A DNA stretch of 64,000 bases from Aestuariibius violaceus (GCF_040779325.2 NZ_JBFONT020000001.1:1178001-1242000); one strand, 5' to 3'; numbered from the stretch's first letter, positions 16,268-25,866 are shown. Program-made: numbers and translations. Notes: generated by a model not told the origin, from the letters alone.

Positions 16268-17053
16268 GTGACACCCGCAGCATTCTTGACCTGCCGGCGT
16301 GCCTTTGGTGTGCTTGCTCTCGCATTCTGGGCAGGGGGTGCGGGTGCCGATGGCGCCTCATTCTTCGAACCTTTCGACGCGCTGGACGGTGACCGCTGGT
16401 TTGTGTCCGACGGCTGGGCCAACGGCCCCCATCAGAGCTGTCTGTGGCACCGCGACCGCGTGGCAGTCCGTGACGGGGCCCTCGTTCTGTCGCTGACTGA
16501 CGACGCCGAGGGCGACAGGGCGTTGAGCTGTGCGGAAATCCAGTCGGAGGATCGGTTTCACTACGGAACCTTCGAAGCACGCGTGAAGGTGCCTTACGCG
16601 CATGGCATGAACGTCAATTTCTTCACGTTCATCGGGCCGCCGCAGGACCGGCCCCACAACGAGATCGACTTCGAATTCCTGGCGCGCGACGCGCCGGTGC
16701 TGCAGACGAATTTCCATCTGCGCGACGACAACCGCAACGAGGAACTGCATCCGATGGAGGATGACGGCGCCTTCCTTACGCTATCGGTGATCTGGGAAGC
16801 AGACCGCCTGCGATGGTATGTCGACGGAGAGCTCATTCGAACCGAAGCCGACGGGGACCTGCCCGACGAGCCGCAGAAGATCTATCTGAGCCTCTGGTCG
16901 ACCGATACGCTGACCGACTGGATGGGGACCTTCCGTGCCGAGGATGCCCCGCAGCACATGGAGGTCGACTGGGTCGCGTATACAGCACCCGGTGAGGGCT
17001 GCGCGTTCGAGGCGTCGATCCTTTGTGCGCAGGGCGTCGAGGTCCCGAATTGA
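16268..17053 (+). CDS. Secreted glycoside hydrolase family 16 endo-beta-glucanase
   Basis: A 261-residue enzyme with a signal peptide (hydrophobic residues 13-26, AGGAGA). The GH16 active-site motif EIDFE lies at 132-136, with Glu132 the expected nucleophile and Glu136 the acid/base. Tryptophan- and tyrosine-rich beta strands (LRWYVDGELI, IYLSLWSTD) follow as in licheninase/ExsH-like enzymes. The start is GTG 16268 with GGAGG seven bases upstream. In rhizobial exopolysaccharide loci, GH16 enzymes (ExoK, ExsH) cut the nascent polymer, so it may set product length here. Cysteines near residues 58, 88 and the C-terminus may form disulphides. Confidence 0.9.
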   Translation: MTPAAFLTCRRAFGVLALAFWAGGAGADGASFFEPFDALDGDRWFVSDGWANGPHQSCLWHRDRVAVRDGALVLSLTDDAEGDRALSCAEIQSEDRFHYGTFEARVKVPYAHGMNVNFFTFIGPPQDRPHNEIDFEFLARDAPVLQTNFHLRDDNRNEELHPMEDDGAFLTLSVIWEADRLRWYVDGELIRTEADGDLPDEPQKIYLSLWSTDTLTDWMGTFRAEDAPQHMEVDWVAYTAPGEGCAFEASILCAQGVEVPN

Positions 17054-17078
17054 CAATCTTCCCGAAAGCTTCAGCGCG

Positions 17079-18353
17079 ATGGACCTGAGACAGAGCGCGA
17101 TCATCGAGCCTGACCGGAACACCGCATATGTCGTTCCGGCGATCGCGGTGTCATTGTTCGTCTTCGCCTATTCCACCCAGTTCGGCGCAATCTCGATCCT
17201 CGTCTTTTACGGTCTGTGGCTCGGTCCGCTTATGCTGGCGCCGCGGGTCCTTCTGGTACATCCGGCGGGTGTGCTGGCCTTGCTGACCGTGCCGGCGATC
17301 TTCGTGGCCTCCACCGCCTGGAGCGATGCCGCCGGTACGACGCTGCGCGCAGGGATCCAGTATGGAGTTACCTTCACCTGCGGAATGATCGCCGCGAGGA
17401 TCGTCAGCGGGGCCAATCTCATGCTGGGTGGAACGGTCGGCAGCCTGATGGTGCTGATCTATTCCGCGATGATGGGCGGCTATTCCTACGATTACATCGA
17501 TGGCACCTACGCTTTTAACGGCGCGTTCTCGTCCAAGAACCAGATGGGATATTACGCAAGTCTCGCGATCCTGTTCTCGTCCTCGCTGTTCTGGGCCTTT
17601 CGCAGCCCGCCCCGGCTGCTGCCGCTGGCGCTGGCGACGCTGGTGCTGGGTCTGGTGCTGCTCGTCATGTCGGATTCGGCGACATCGCTGCTATCGGGGT
17701 TCGCGGCGATCAGTGCGGTGCTGGCGATGCGGCTTGTCCTCGGGCTTGCGCCGGGTCTGCGGTTCGCGGCCGTCCTGTTCATCGTCAGCGCGGCCATGGT
17801 CGCCGGGCTGGCAGCCTGGTGGGGCGGCGCGTTCGACGCGCTCTTCGCCGCCTTCGGCAGCGACTCCACGCTGACCGGGCGCACGTATCTCTGGAACAGG
17901 GCGCTGGAATTCGGCAGGGAAAGTCCCCTTCTGGGAACCGGATACAATGCCTTCTGGGTGCGCGGCCGGCCGGAGGCGGAGGCGTTGTGGGAGACGTTCT
18001 ACATCACCGCCCGGACGGGCTTTCATTTCCACAATCTGCTGATCGAGGCCTATGTGGCGTTGGGTGCGCTTGGCCTTGTCGTCACCGGCGCGCTTTGCCT
18101 GCTGCTGTTCACGCTGCCGCTTGTCGTGGCGCTTGGCCCCGGCAATGGCGGTACATTGCTTGTCTTCACCGCGCTTTGCATGATGTTCCTGACACGATCG
18201 GTTGCCGAGGTCGATTTCATAACACCGCACACCGCCGGGACCTTTCTTGTCGCCTTTGTACTTCTCAGTCTGATCGATCGTCGCCGAACTGCGTATGACG
18301 CGACGCGGCTGTCGCGACCTTCCTACGTTTCGAGCCATGGTGTGGCCGCATGA
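17079..18353 (+). CDS. O-antigen ligase/polymerase-like membrane protein (Wzy/ExoQ-type)
   Basis: A 424-residue membrane protein with about ten to twelve hydrophobic segments. A large periplasmic loop near residues 265-325 contains STLTGRTYLWNRALEFGRESPLLGTGYNAFW and HFHNLLIEAYVALGALG, the usual signature of PF04932 O-antigen ligase/Wzy proteins. It should polymerise lipid-linked repeat units on the periplasmic face. The ATG at 17079 is 25 bases after the GH16 stop; the in-frame extension upstream lies within that gene. The next reading frame follows closely, so this is part of one operon with the chain-length and export genes. Confidence 0.88.
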   Translation: MDLRQSAIIEPDRNTAYVVPAIAVSLFVFAYSTQFGAISILVFYGLWLGPLMLAPRVLLVHPAGVLALLTVPAIFVASTAWSDAAGTTLRAGIQYGVTFTCGMIAARIVSGANLMLGGTVGSLMVLIYSAMMGGYSYDYIDGTYAFNGAFSSKNQMGYYASLAILFSSSLFWAFRSPPRLLPLALATLVLGLVLLVMSDSATSLLSGFAAISAVLAMRLVLGLAPGLRFAAVLFIVSAAMVAGLAAWWGGAFDALFAAFGSDSTLTGRTYLWNRALEFGRESPLLGTGYNAFWVRGRPEAEALWETFYITARTGFHFHNLLIEAYVALGALGLVVTGALCLLLFTLPLVVALGPGNGGTLLVFTALCMMFLTRSVAEVDFITPHTAGTFLVAFVLLSLIDRRRTAYDATRLSRPSYVSSHGVAA

Positions 18354-18408
18354 GATGTCATCGCACCCCATCGCGCCGAACGATCCTGACACATCCGGAG
18401 CCTTCCAA

Positions 18409-20598
18409 ATGACCCGACCCTTTGAGGAACGCCGCGTCGCTTGGACAAAGGAGAAACCCGATCTTGTCGGCGGATATCGCGAAGATCCCCGCATCGATAT
18501 CGGCAGCATCCTGCGGGCGATCCGCCGGCAAATGCTGCTTGTCGCGATCTGCGCCGGTATCGGGATCGTGTTTGCCGTTCTGATGATCCTTGGCTCGGTC
18601 CCGCGTTATACGGCCGTCGAGACCGTTCTTCTGGACGAAGAACGCGCGGATCTGCTGAACGAGATTTCCCCTCTGCCCAACGCCACCCGGTCGGACACGG
18701 CAATCCAGAGCGAGATCCAGATCATCCGATCGCGGGCCCTGGCGTTGCAGGTGGTCGATCTGCTGAACCTCGAGGAGGACGAAGACTTCATGTCCCCGCC
18801 GATCGGAGCGACGCAGAGAGTGACCCGGGCGATCGGGGATTTGACCGATCCGATCGCGCGTCTGCTGTCGCCGCCCCCGCCTGAGCCCGTGACCACCGGT
18901 GGTCAGGACGGACAGGCCGATGGTCCTACCGACGGCGCAAGCGGGGCGACTTTCGATTTCACCGAGACCGACCGCGACCGCGCGGCGTCGCTTCTGCGGG
19001 ATCGGCTGTCTGTGTCGCGATCGGGTCGCTCTCTCGTGATCGAGATCGGCTATCGCGGCTACAATCCCGAACGCGCGGCGCGGATCGCCCGGGGCTATGG
19101 TACGGCCTACGAAAGCTTCCAGTTGGAGACCACGACCGCCGTGGCGGGCAGTGCGGAGGAATGGTTGCGTGAACGGCTTGAAGTGCTGGAGCGTCAGAGC
19201 CTGGAAGCGGCCGCCCGCGTTCAGGAATTCCGCGTCGAGAACGATCTTTTGCAGGCGCGTGGCAACCTCCTTACCGAACAGCAGCAATCGGAACTGGCGA
19301 GCGAACTCGTCTCTGCCGCCGCGGCCGCCGCAGAGGCCGAGGCGCGTCTTGAAAGCATGGAGATGCTGGTCGCCCGCGCGGCGGATGGCGAGGACATCAT
19401 CACGGTCCCGCTGGCCGAGGGTCGGGTGAACAGCAATGTCGAGGAGCTGCGCCGCGAGTATCTGGACGCCAGACTGCGCTACAACCGGCTGGTCGACCTG
19501 TCGGGCGAAACGCATCCGCAAGCCGAAGGGCTTGGCAGGACGATCGAGGACCTGAGAGAGGCCATTCGGATCGAGCTTGAACAGGCCACGGAATCTGCGC
19601 GGGTCAGCTACAACATGGCGCGGGGGCGCGAACAGGCCCTTCGCCGGAACCTCGCCACGATGACGGATGGGACCGAAAACAACGCGGCCCTGCGCGGCCA
19701 GTTGGAGCAGCTCGAGGCGATCGCCGACACTTACGCGCAGGTTTATCGCGACTATCTGGCGCGTCTCGAAGTCACCATGCAACAGCAGGGCTTTCCGATC
19801 GCCTCGGTCAAGGTGATCTCTCCCGCTGAAGTGCCGAAGGCGGCATCGAGCCCGCAGGAAAAACGTATGCTGTTCGCCGGTATGCTTCTGGGCGGTTTCT
19901 TCGGCGTCATGATCGGTGCCGCGCGCGAATTGGCGCCAAAGCCGTTGCGCACGGCGTCTGCGATGCGCGACGAGGTCGGTGTGCCCTGTGCCGGGTTGCT
20001 GCCGCGTGCCGGCGGAAAGGATGGCGCCGCGGCGCGCGACCGCACCCTGGAACGTTTGGTCCAGGCCTGCGAAGCGGGACGGCAAAAGCCCGGCGGGACG
20101 ATTACCGCAATCGCGGCGATCGGCGACGGACTTGCCGATCCTGAAGCGCTGCCGGCCGACCTGGCACGCCGCCTTGCCGAAACGCGCGGGCGGAAAGTGC
20201 TGCTCATCGATTACGCCGGGAAAGGGTTCAAGGCCGGAGACGGGATCGACAACGCGCATCTTGTCGAGGTGCTTGAACGATATGCCGGGGAGGGCGCGAA
20301 AGTGTCCGTGCCGGACAAGGTCGCGGCGGATCTGCGGGAACGGTATGACCATATCCTCGTCCTTCTGCCGCCTCTCGACCGGGCGACGAGTGCCGAACCG
20401 CTCGCCGGGAGCTACGATGCGACGATCCTGCGCGTGCCCTGGGGCAGGGTCTTGCCGGATTTCGTTGCAGACGGGCTTCGCGATCATCCGCGCTTTCGCG
20501 AGCGTCTGGCAACCACGGTCCTTGAAGGCGCCAATCTGGCCAAGGCGCGGCGCTATGTGCCGTCCGGAAGCTACGAGGAACGCGAAACCTATGCCTGA
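18409..20598 (+). CDS. Polysaccharide co-polymerase (Wzc/ExoP/GumC-like) with a degenerate kinase domain
   Basis: A 729-residue protein. The N-terminal Wzz domain has a first membrane helix near residues 42-62. A long periplasmic coiled-coil region (about 240-450, Ala/Glu/Arg-rich) follows, and a second helix lies near 486-504, after the Pro-rich KVISPAEVPKAASSPQ motif. The cytoplasmic part (about 570-729) keeps the shape of a BY-kinase (KVLLIDYAG and YDHILVLLPPL at the Walker A' and B positions) but has no P-loop GxxGxGK[ST] and no C-terminal tyrosine cluster. ATG 18409 is preceded by GGAG; an alternative ATG at 18355 lacks a site. It should control chain length without autophosphorylation. 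Confidence 0.88.
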   Translation: MTRPFEERRVAWTKEKPDLVGGYREDPRIDIGSILRAIRRQMLLVAICAGIGIVFAVLMILGSVPRYTAVETVLLDEERADLLNEISPLPNATRSDTAIQSEIQIIRSRALALQVVDLLNLEEDEDFMSPPIGATQRVTRAIGDLTDPIARLLSPPPPEPVTTGGQDGQADGPTDGASGATFDFTETDRDRAASLLRDRLSVSRSGRSLVIEIGYRGYNPERAARIARGYGTAYESFQLETTTAVAGSAEEWLRERLEVLERQSLEAAARVQEFRVENDLLQARGNLLTEQQQSELASELVSAAAAAAEAEARLESMEMLVARAADGEDIITVPLAEGRVNSNVEELRREYLDARLRYNRLVDLSGETHPQAEGLGRTIEDLREAIRIELEQATESARVSYNMARGREQALRRNLATMTDGTENNAALRGQLEQLEAIADTYAQVYRDYLARLEVTMQQQGFPIASVKVISPAEVPKAASSPQEKRMLFAGMLLGGFFGVMIGAARELAPKPLRTASAMRDEVGVPCAGLLPRAGGKDGAAARDRTLERLVQACEAGRQKPGGTITAIAAIGDGLADPEALPADLARRLAETRGRKVLLIDYAGKGFKAGDGIDNAHLVEVLERYAGEGAKVSVPDKVAADLRERYDHILVLLPPLDRATSAEPLAGSYDATILRVPWGRVLPDFVADGLRDHPRFRERLATTVLEGANLAKARRYVPSGSYEERETYA

Positions 20599-21874
20599 CA
20601 GACGGCTGCGTCACGGGATAATGAGTGCGATGATATGGCTGCTGCTGGCCCCAGCAGCCGCCATGTCGCAGGATGGCGTCCAGGTGCCGACCCTCGCGCC
20701 CTTTCAGGTCCTCGAGATCAGGGTCGGTCGCTGGGATCCCGTCAGCGAAAGCTATACCGCCTGGGCGGAGGTCGGTGGATCGGTCACGGTTCAGTCTGAT
20801 GGCAGCGTTACCCTGCCGCTTGTCGGGCGGGTCGAGGCCGCAGGTTTGACGACCGAAACGATCGCCGATGCGATCGCCACGCGGCTGCGGGACCGGATAG
20901 GATTGCGCGGCGAGATCGAGGCGGTCGTCACCATCGCGGAATATGCGCCGATCTATGTTCTGGGCGATGTCCGCGCCCCGGGTGAGTATCCTTTCAAGCC
21001 GGGCATGACGGTTGTTCAGGCACTGAGCCTGGCCGGCGGAATTGATCGGCCCGGCGCGTCTTTCCTGCAAGGTGATCGCAGCGCGCTGACCGCACAGGGC
21101 AACTACCGTGTCTTCGAGCAAGAGCTGTTGCGGCGGCTGGCGACGTTGGCCCGCCTCACTGCCGAGCGGGACGGTCGTGAGATTGTTGTACCGGAAGAGC
21201 TTTCTCAGGCGTCTCTGGGCGAAGAACTGGTCGCGCAGGAGGCGCGTATCATGCAGTCGCGCGCATCGGCCTTCAACTCGAACATGATGCAGATCGAAGA
21301 GCTCGAGACGTTGTTGCGGAACCGGATCGACCGGCTTGGCCAGCAAGCGCAATTGCGGGAGGAGCAGCTGGCCCTCGTGGAGGACGAGCTTGCCGATGCC
21401 CAGCAACTGGCGGAGCGCGGCTTGTCGACCGCCGCGCGCGAGCGTGATTTGCAGCGCAGGCTTGCCGACCAGCAGGTGAACCTGCTTGAAGTCGAGACGT
21501 CTAGACTGAATGCGGAACAACGCCTCAACGAGGCACGCCGGGATCGCCTTGACCTTGCCAATGCGCGCGCCAGCGAGGTGGTGCAGGGCATCCAGGATCA
21601 GCGAGCTGCCATCGCCGAGTTGCGCATCCGGATGGAGACAGAGGCGGCGTTGTATGCCAACGCGCTCGGCACCGGATCGGGCTTTGTGCGGCCTTTTGCG
21701 GAAGTCTCGCCCGATCTGCTTCTTCTCCGCGAAGAAGATAACGGAGGTGCGCCCGTGATCGTGAGCCGCACCGACCGCCTGTCCGGCGGTGACGTGCTTG
21801 AAGTGCGGATGCCATTGCCCGAGATGACGACAGAAACAGTCCGCCGGCCGGAAGTGGGCGAGACACCGGGCTGA
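20591..21874 (+). CDS. Polysaccharide export protein (Wza/ExoF-like) with coiled-coil C-terminus
   Basis: A 427-residue exported protein with a signal peptide (IWLLLAPAAAMSQ). A polysaccharide-export (PES) domain at about 40-125 includes DGSVTLPLVGRVEAAGLTTETIADAI, and an SLBB-type segment follows (APIYVLGDVRAPGEYPFKPGMTVVQALSLAGG). A long helical coiled coil (about 160-370, with Glu/Arg/Gln heptads) makes it ExoF-like rather than a short Wza. There is no lipobox cysteine. Its ATG overlaps the previous gene's stop by eight bases, so the co-polymerase and export protein are translationally coupled, as expected for partners spanning the envelope. Confidence 0.88.
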   Translation: MPDRRLRHGIMSAMIWLLLAPAAAMSQDGVQVPTLAPFQVLEIRVGRWDPVSESYTAWAEVGGSVTVQSDGSVTLPLVGRVEAAGLTTETIADAIATRLRDRIGLRGEIEAVVTIAEYAPIYVLGDVRAPGEYPFKPGMTVVQALSLAGGIDRPGASFLQGDRSALTAQGNYRVFEQELLRRLATLARLTAERDGREIVVPEELSQASLGEELVAQEARIMQSRASAFNSNMMQIEELETLLRNRIDRLGQQAQLREEQLALVEDELADAQQLAERGLSTAARERDLQRRLADQQVNLLEVETSRLNAEQRLNEARRDRLDLANARASEVVQGIQDQRAAIAELRIRMETEAALYANALGTGSGFVRPFAEVSPDLLLLREEDNGGAPVIVSRTDRLSGGDVLEVRMPLPEMTTETVRRPEVGETPG

Positions 21875-21983
21875 AGTGTTTCGGGCAAGGTCCAAGCCGC
21901 CAATGCCACGTGGACTCAAAGCTTTCTGGGACGGTCGCGACCGCGATGTATCAGGTCTTTAGCGAAAGGCTGTGAACGGGCAT

Positions 21984-23057
21984 TCAGGATTGCAGGATCT
22001 CGAGCAACTGATCGATCTGTCGCTTGGGATCCATGGCCGGTCGCGCGGCGTGCGCGCGTGCGGCTTCCGACGCAGCGGAATAGGCTTGCTCGTCGGAGTG
22101 CAGTGCACGGATCGCCTGCGCCCAGTCTTCCGCCGGTGCGTCCGGTGCGACGAGGCGGCCGCCGGGTCCGACGGCCTCGGGGAGACCACCGATGGCTGAG
22201 GCCACGACGGGTATACCACTGACCTGCGCTTCGGCGGCGACACGCCCGAAGGCTTCTTCCCATTGGCTGGGCGCCAGAACGATGCGCGCCATGGCATAGA
22301 CCGAACGCATATCGTTGGTCGAGGGTAGCAGCGTCACGTTCGGCAGGCGCTTCAAGCGGGTTTGCAAGACCTCCTCATCCTCGGGTGACAGGCCCCATCC
22401 ACGCACGAAGGTGAAGGGAATGTCCGGGCAAAGCTCGGCCACGTCAAGCGCCACGCCTGCCCCCTTGCTGGGGTGCGGATTGATGAAAACAACGCTCTCG
22501 CGCCGCGCATCCACGCGGTACTTGGCCGGATCGATCATCGGATAGAGCACATCGGCATCTATCCCGTCGGTTTCGGCAAAATGCCTGGCGGTGAAGCCGG
22601 AGTTGGCGATAAATCGCACACCTGACAGCGCGTCGATCGGGCCGCCCAGATCCCCCTTTTCGACGTTGCGCAGGTAGATGAACGTCCGCAGGTCCTGACC
22701 CGCCACCGCCTGTGCAAGCGGCACCGGCCGCATCGACTGAAAGATCGCCACGTCGGCGCGGAAATCCCGTACGACCCGCGCCACGGCCTGTTCGGCGAAC
22801 CATGCCCGAAAGACCGGATATCCCAGTTGAACGTCGCGCACGTAGCCGCGCCTCGTGAGTTTCAGCGCCACCCGCCCGCGCAATCCGAGCCAGCCCTCGC
22901 CGGTCAGCCCCGCCAGCACGGCCGCCTCATGGCCGCGCATACGCAGATGGCGAACCAGTTCATCCGTGCTTGACTGCGCGCCGCCATACATCTGCGGCAG
23001 GTAGGGATGGGCGCTTCCGAACAGGATGCGCAACGGACGGTCTGAGCGGAGCGTCAT
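21984..23057 (-). CDS. Glycosyltransferase family 4 (paralog A)
   Basis: A 357-residue GT-B enzyme. The N-terminal domain begins LRILFGSAHPYLPQMYGGAQSSTDELV; the C-terminal nucleotide-sugar site reads APSQWEEAFGRVAAEAQVSGIPVVAS, containing the E-x7-E arrangement of GT4 enzymes. It shares length, the glycine-rich start, YLRNVE and FIANSGFTAR motifs with the gene at 31655-32755, so the two are paralogs within one locus. It is transcribed towards the export gene and is convergent with that operon. Confidence 0.88.
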   Translation of the reverse strand: MTLRSDRPLRILFGSAHPYLPQMYGGAQSSTDELVRHLRMRGHEAAVLAGLTGEGWLGLRGRVALKLTRRGYVRDVQLGYPVFRAWFAEQAVARVVRDFRADVAIFQSMRPVPLAQAVAGQDLRTFIYLRNVEKGDLGGPIDALSGVRFIANSGFTARHFAETDGIDADVLYPMIDPAKYRVDARRESVVFINPHPSKGAGVALDVAELCPDIPFTFVRGWGLSPEDEEVLQTRLKRLPNVTLLPSTNDMRSVYAMARIVLAPSQWEEAFGRVAAEAQVSGIPVVASAIGGLPEAVGPGGRLVAPDAPAEDWAQAIRALHSDEQAYSAASEAARAHAARPAMDPKRQIDQLLEILQS

Positions 23058-23487
23058 GCGTTATCTCATCCCCGTCACGTCGCAGTCTTCAAGGTGAGGC
23101 TTAGGTAACTTACCCGGCCCCCACTGCTTCTCCGACCACCGATTGGTCGTGTCCAGACGGTGTTGACGATGAGACGTGCAGTTCGACGCCCTGTTGCGCG
23201 GATTTTCGGCAATTGGGCGTTCGGGGCAGGCAGGGCACCGCCGAGCCGAGGATGGATGTTTGCCTTCGCCGGATTTCAGCCAAGAAATCCGGATGACACG
23301 GGGCCATCAGTCATCAAGATTTCTTGGTCGAGTGGACTTGGTCTTTTACGGCATGCGAGGACGATCTTGGAAACGCTTCGTTACATTGCGACCCGCACTT
23401 TCTCGAAGTATCGTTGCCTTGTACCAACCGACGGGGCGTATGGAGCGTTCAGAAGTCGCCGCTTGAGCGCCCGACTTGGCGTCTCGC
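23058..23487. other. Divergent intergenic region between two glycosyltransferase genes
   Basis: No gene is supported. The region holds promoters for both directions and a perfect 9-bp stem (CCGGATTTC 23269-23277, GAAATCCGG 23284-23292) around a 6-base loop. Confidence 0.5.
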
Positions 23488-24822
23488 ATGGATGACAAAC
23501 CCGCGCGGCCCCGAATGACCGCGGTGACCGGCGATGGTGCAGCCCCGGACATGGTGTCCGTCGTCATGTCGAATTTCGAAGGGGCCGACTATCTCGAAGC
23601 GGCGGTGCGGTCGGTCCTCGACCAATCTCACAAGACGCTTGAACTCATCGTTGTGGATGACGCGTCGGGCGATGACAGCCGGCAGATCCTGCAACGTCTT
23701 GCCGCCGAAGACCAGCGCGTTCGGCCCATCTTGCTTGAGCGGAATGGGGGCCCCGCCGCAGCGCGCAATGCGGCGTTCGACGCGGCGCGTGGGGAATGGA
23801 TCGCGATCGTCGATTCCGATGATCTGATCCACCCGAGCCGTCTGGCGCGGCTGATCGCAGCGGCGCAAACGACCGGCGCCGACATTGTGGCGGACGATCT
23901 TCTGCATTTCGGGGATCCTGCGACGACCGGACGGACGCTGTTGCAGGAGCGGCGCATGACCGGCGCGCAAGAGATCACCCCGGCCGAACTGGTGCGCAGC
24001 GATGTGGCGCGGCGCGGCGTCGCCTCCCTCGGCTACCTGAAGCCGATGATCCGTCGCCGCACCCTTGGACCGCTGCGCTATGACGAGACGCTGCGGATTG
24101 GAGAGGATTTCGACCTGCTGCTTCGTCTCGTCGTTGGTGGCGCGAGGCTGTGCCTGCTGCCTGATCCGACCTACCTCTATCGCCGCCATGCAGGATCGAT
24201 TTCTCATCGGCTTTCCGTGCCGACGCTGGAACGGCTGGTTGAGGCACATGGGAGCGTCTCCGCACTGGCGGAGCAACTTCGCGCCCGGGATGCGGCGCTT
24301 GATGCCGCCTTGCGGTCACGGCATGGCCTTTTGACGCGGGCGCTGCGCTACCAGAGGCTGGTCGCGGCGCTGAAGGGTCGTGATGCAGCCGGCGCGGCAC
24401 TCTGTTTTGCGAAGGATCCGCGAATGGCGCTTGATCTCGCCGTCAGCGTCACCGACCGGATGCGGCGGAGGCTCGCCGTGAGCAAGGCGGAGGTTGTCCC
24501 GACCCCGCGATGCGTTGTTCTGGCGCCAGCCGACAGCATCGAGACGGTGCCGGCCCCCGAGGATGCCGTGCGCGTGACTGTTCCACCCATTTTGCAGCCC
24601 GGCGCCCACGATGAGGGGCATCAGCGGCGCCTTGCTGCCCGGCTGGCACGACTTGCTGAAGCGCACCATCTGGACGTCGTGGCGCTTGGATCGGCAGGAT
24701 TGCACGCATTGGGATATGTGCCGCATTGGCGGACGGCGCGCGTGATACTTTCGCCCGAAGATGCCGCGGGCGCGACGGTTCCCTCGGGCGTCGGCCTAGA
24801 GCTTGCCGCCAGGCGCGGATAG
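23488..24822 (+). CDS. Glycosyltransferase family 2 with C-terminal extension
   Basis: A 444-residue GT-A enzyme. The GT2 domain (about residues 20-240) includes VSVVMSNFEGADYLEAAVRS, LELIVVDDASGDDS, RNGGPAAARNAAFDAARGEW and the DxD-type metal site IVDSDD; RIGEDFDLLLR carries the ED acid/base motif. From about 330 onward there is a further 110 residues not explained by the GT2 fold. The ATG at 23488 was preferred to an upstream TTG. Its end overlaps the convergent GT2 gene by 27 bases; the two GT2 proteins are similar throughout the catalytic domain. Confidence 0.88.
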   Translation: MDDKPARPRMTAVTGDGAAPDMVSVVMSNFEGADYLEAAVRSVLDQSHKTLELIVVDDASGDDSRQILQRLAAEDQRVRPILLERNGGPAAARNAAFDAARGEWIAIVDSDDLIHPSRLARLIAAAQTTGADIVADDLLHFGDPATTGRTLLQERRMTGAQEITPAELVRSDVARRGVASLGYLKPMIRRRTLGPLRYDETLRIGEDFDLLLRLVVGGARLCLLPDPTYLYRRHAGSISHRLSVPTLERLVEAHGSVSALAEQLRARDAALDAALRSRHGLLTRALRYQRLVAALKGRDAAGAALCFAKDPRMALDLAVSVTDRMRRRLAVSKAEVVPTPRCVVLAPADSIETVPAPEDAVRVTVPPILQPGAHDEGHQRRLAARLARLAEAHHLDVVALGSAGLHALGYVPHWRTARVILSPEDAAGATVPSGVGLELAARRG

Positions 24823-25866
24823 GTCCCTTTCCATCGGCAGAAGCAGCCGCGCCGCGCCGTCGGGGACGGCATCGCCCGCGCGGACGCTCAGCCCCAGCTT
24901 GTCCCGCAGGATCCGCCAGCCGATCGAAAACGGGCGCATCGGCGCCGCCATTGCGTAGCGCAATGCGGCCAGATTTCCGTCCTCTCGCCTTGTGTCGAGA
25001 AAGGCGCGATGATCTCGGTTGCCGCGCACCGTTGCCAGATGTGTGCGCATCGCGCGATCGAGCGAGGGGTCACCGGAGCGTTCGGCCACATGCCCGGCCA
25101 GGCAATCGTGGAAATGCGACAACTCGGTCGTTCCGTGTTGCGCGCTCAGCGATTCCGCGCGCACCAGTGCCGCATAGCCCGGCACACGTGTCATCCGCAG
25201 CTTTGCCCCTGCCCGGAGCATCCTGAGATAGAGATCGAAATCCTCGCCGAGCCGAAGATCCGGATCGTAGCGCAATCCATACCGTTCGAGGAAATCGCGC
25301 GACATCAGCGGCTTCAGAAAACCGAGCTCCCCCCGGGCAATGCCACGGCGCGGCAGGTTGCCGCGCACGAAGGCGGCCGCGTCGATTGTTTCGAACCGCG
25401 GTTCCTCATCGGAGATATCGGGCAGAGATCCAAGCGCGCCTTGCGTCGCAAAAAGGATGTTGTCGGCGATCATTTCGGCATCTTGGCAGGCTAACAGCCG
25501 TGCGAGCCGTCCAGGCAGAAACACATCGTCGGCGTCGAGAACCGCGACAAAGTCCGATGTCGCAGAGTCGAGCCCGAGGTTACGGGCCGCGCCGGGGCCG
25601 GAATTGCGCGCCAGGCTCAGAGGTTTCACCCGCGCGTCGCGCGCCGCCTCGTCGCGCGCAATTTCCAGTGTGGTGTCGGGCGAGGCGTCGTCGACGACGA
25701 TCACCTCGGCAGCTTCCGGCTGGGCAAGGGCCGAACGGATCGCGCGTGCCAGTGTCGCCTCAGCATTGTACGCCGCGATGATCACGCTGACGGTGCGGCT
25801 TTCGGCCTCTGCGCTCACGGGTGCGGCCCCGAAGGCGCGGTCGGGAGACGACGGGTCGGCGCCCAT
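24796..25866 (-). CDS. Glycosyltransferase family 2
   Basis: A 356-residue GT2 enzyme with VSVIIAAYNAEATLARAIRS, EVIVVDDASPDTT, RNSGPGAARNLGLD, the DxD site VLDADDV and RLGEDFDLYLR. It aligns well with the tail-to-tail neighbour at 23488-24822, including RRGIARGELGFLKPLMSR against RRGVASLGYLKPMIRR, which indicates an inverted duplication. It starts ten bases after the stop of the large fused glycosyltransferase and is probably in the same transcript. Confidence 0.88.
   Translation of the reverse strand: MGADPSSPDRAFGAAPVSAEAESRTVSVIIAAYNAEATLARAIRSALAQPEAAEVIVVDDASPDTTLEIARDEAARDARVKPLSLARNSGPGAARNLGLDSATSDFVAVLDADDVFLPGRLARLLACQDAEMIADNILFATQGALGSLPDISDEEPRFETIDAAAFVRGNLPRRGIARGELGFLKPLMSRDFLERYGLRYDPDLRLGEDFDLYLRMLRAGAKLRMTRVPGYAALVRAESLSAQHGTTELSHFHDCLAGHVAERSGDPSLDRAMRTHLATVRGNRDHRAFLDTRREDGNLAALRYAMAAPMRPFSIGWRILRDKLGLSVRAGDAVPDGAARLLLPMERDLSAPGGKL

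Noticed and set aside
18358..20487. 709-residue open frame opposite the co-polymerase
   Set aside because: Arg/His/Gln-rich with no domain; the sense strand has a clear Wzz/coiled-coil protein in operon with its neighbours.
20228..21919. 563-residue open frame opposite the export gene
   Set aside because: No motif, and it crosses the junction of two well-supported genes.
21932..21943. 12-bp palindrome CGGTCGCGACCG
   Set aside because: In GC-rich DNA, palindromes of this length are common; it lies between convergent genes without a T-run or other support.
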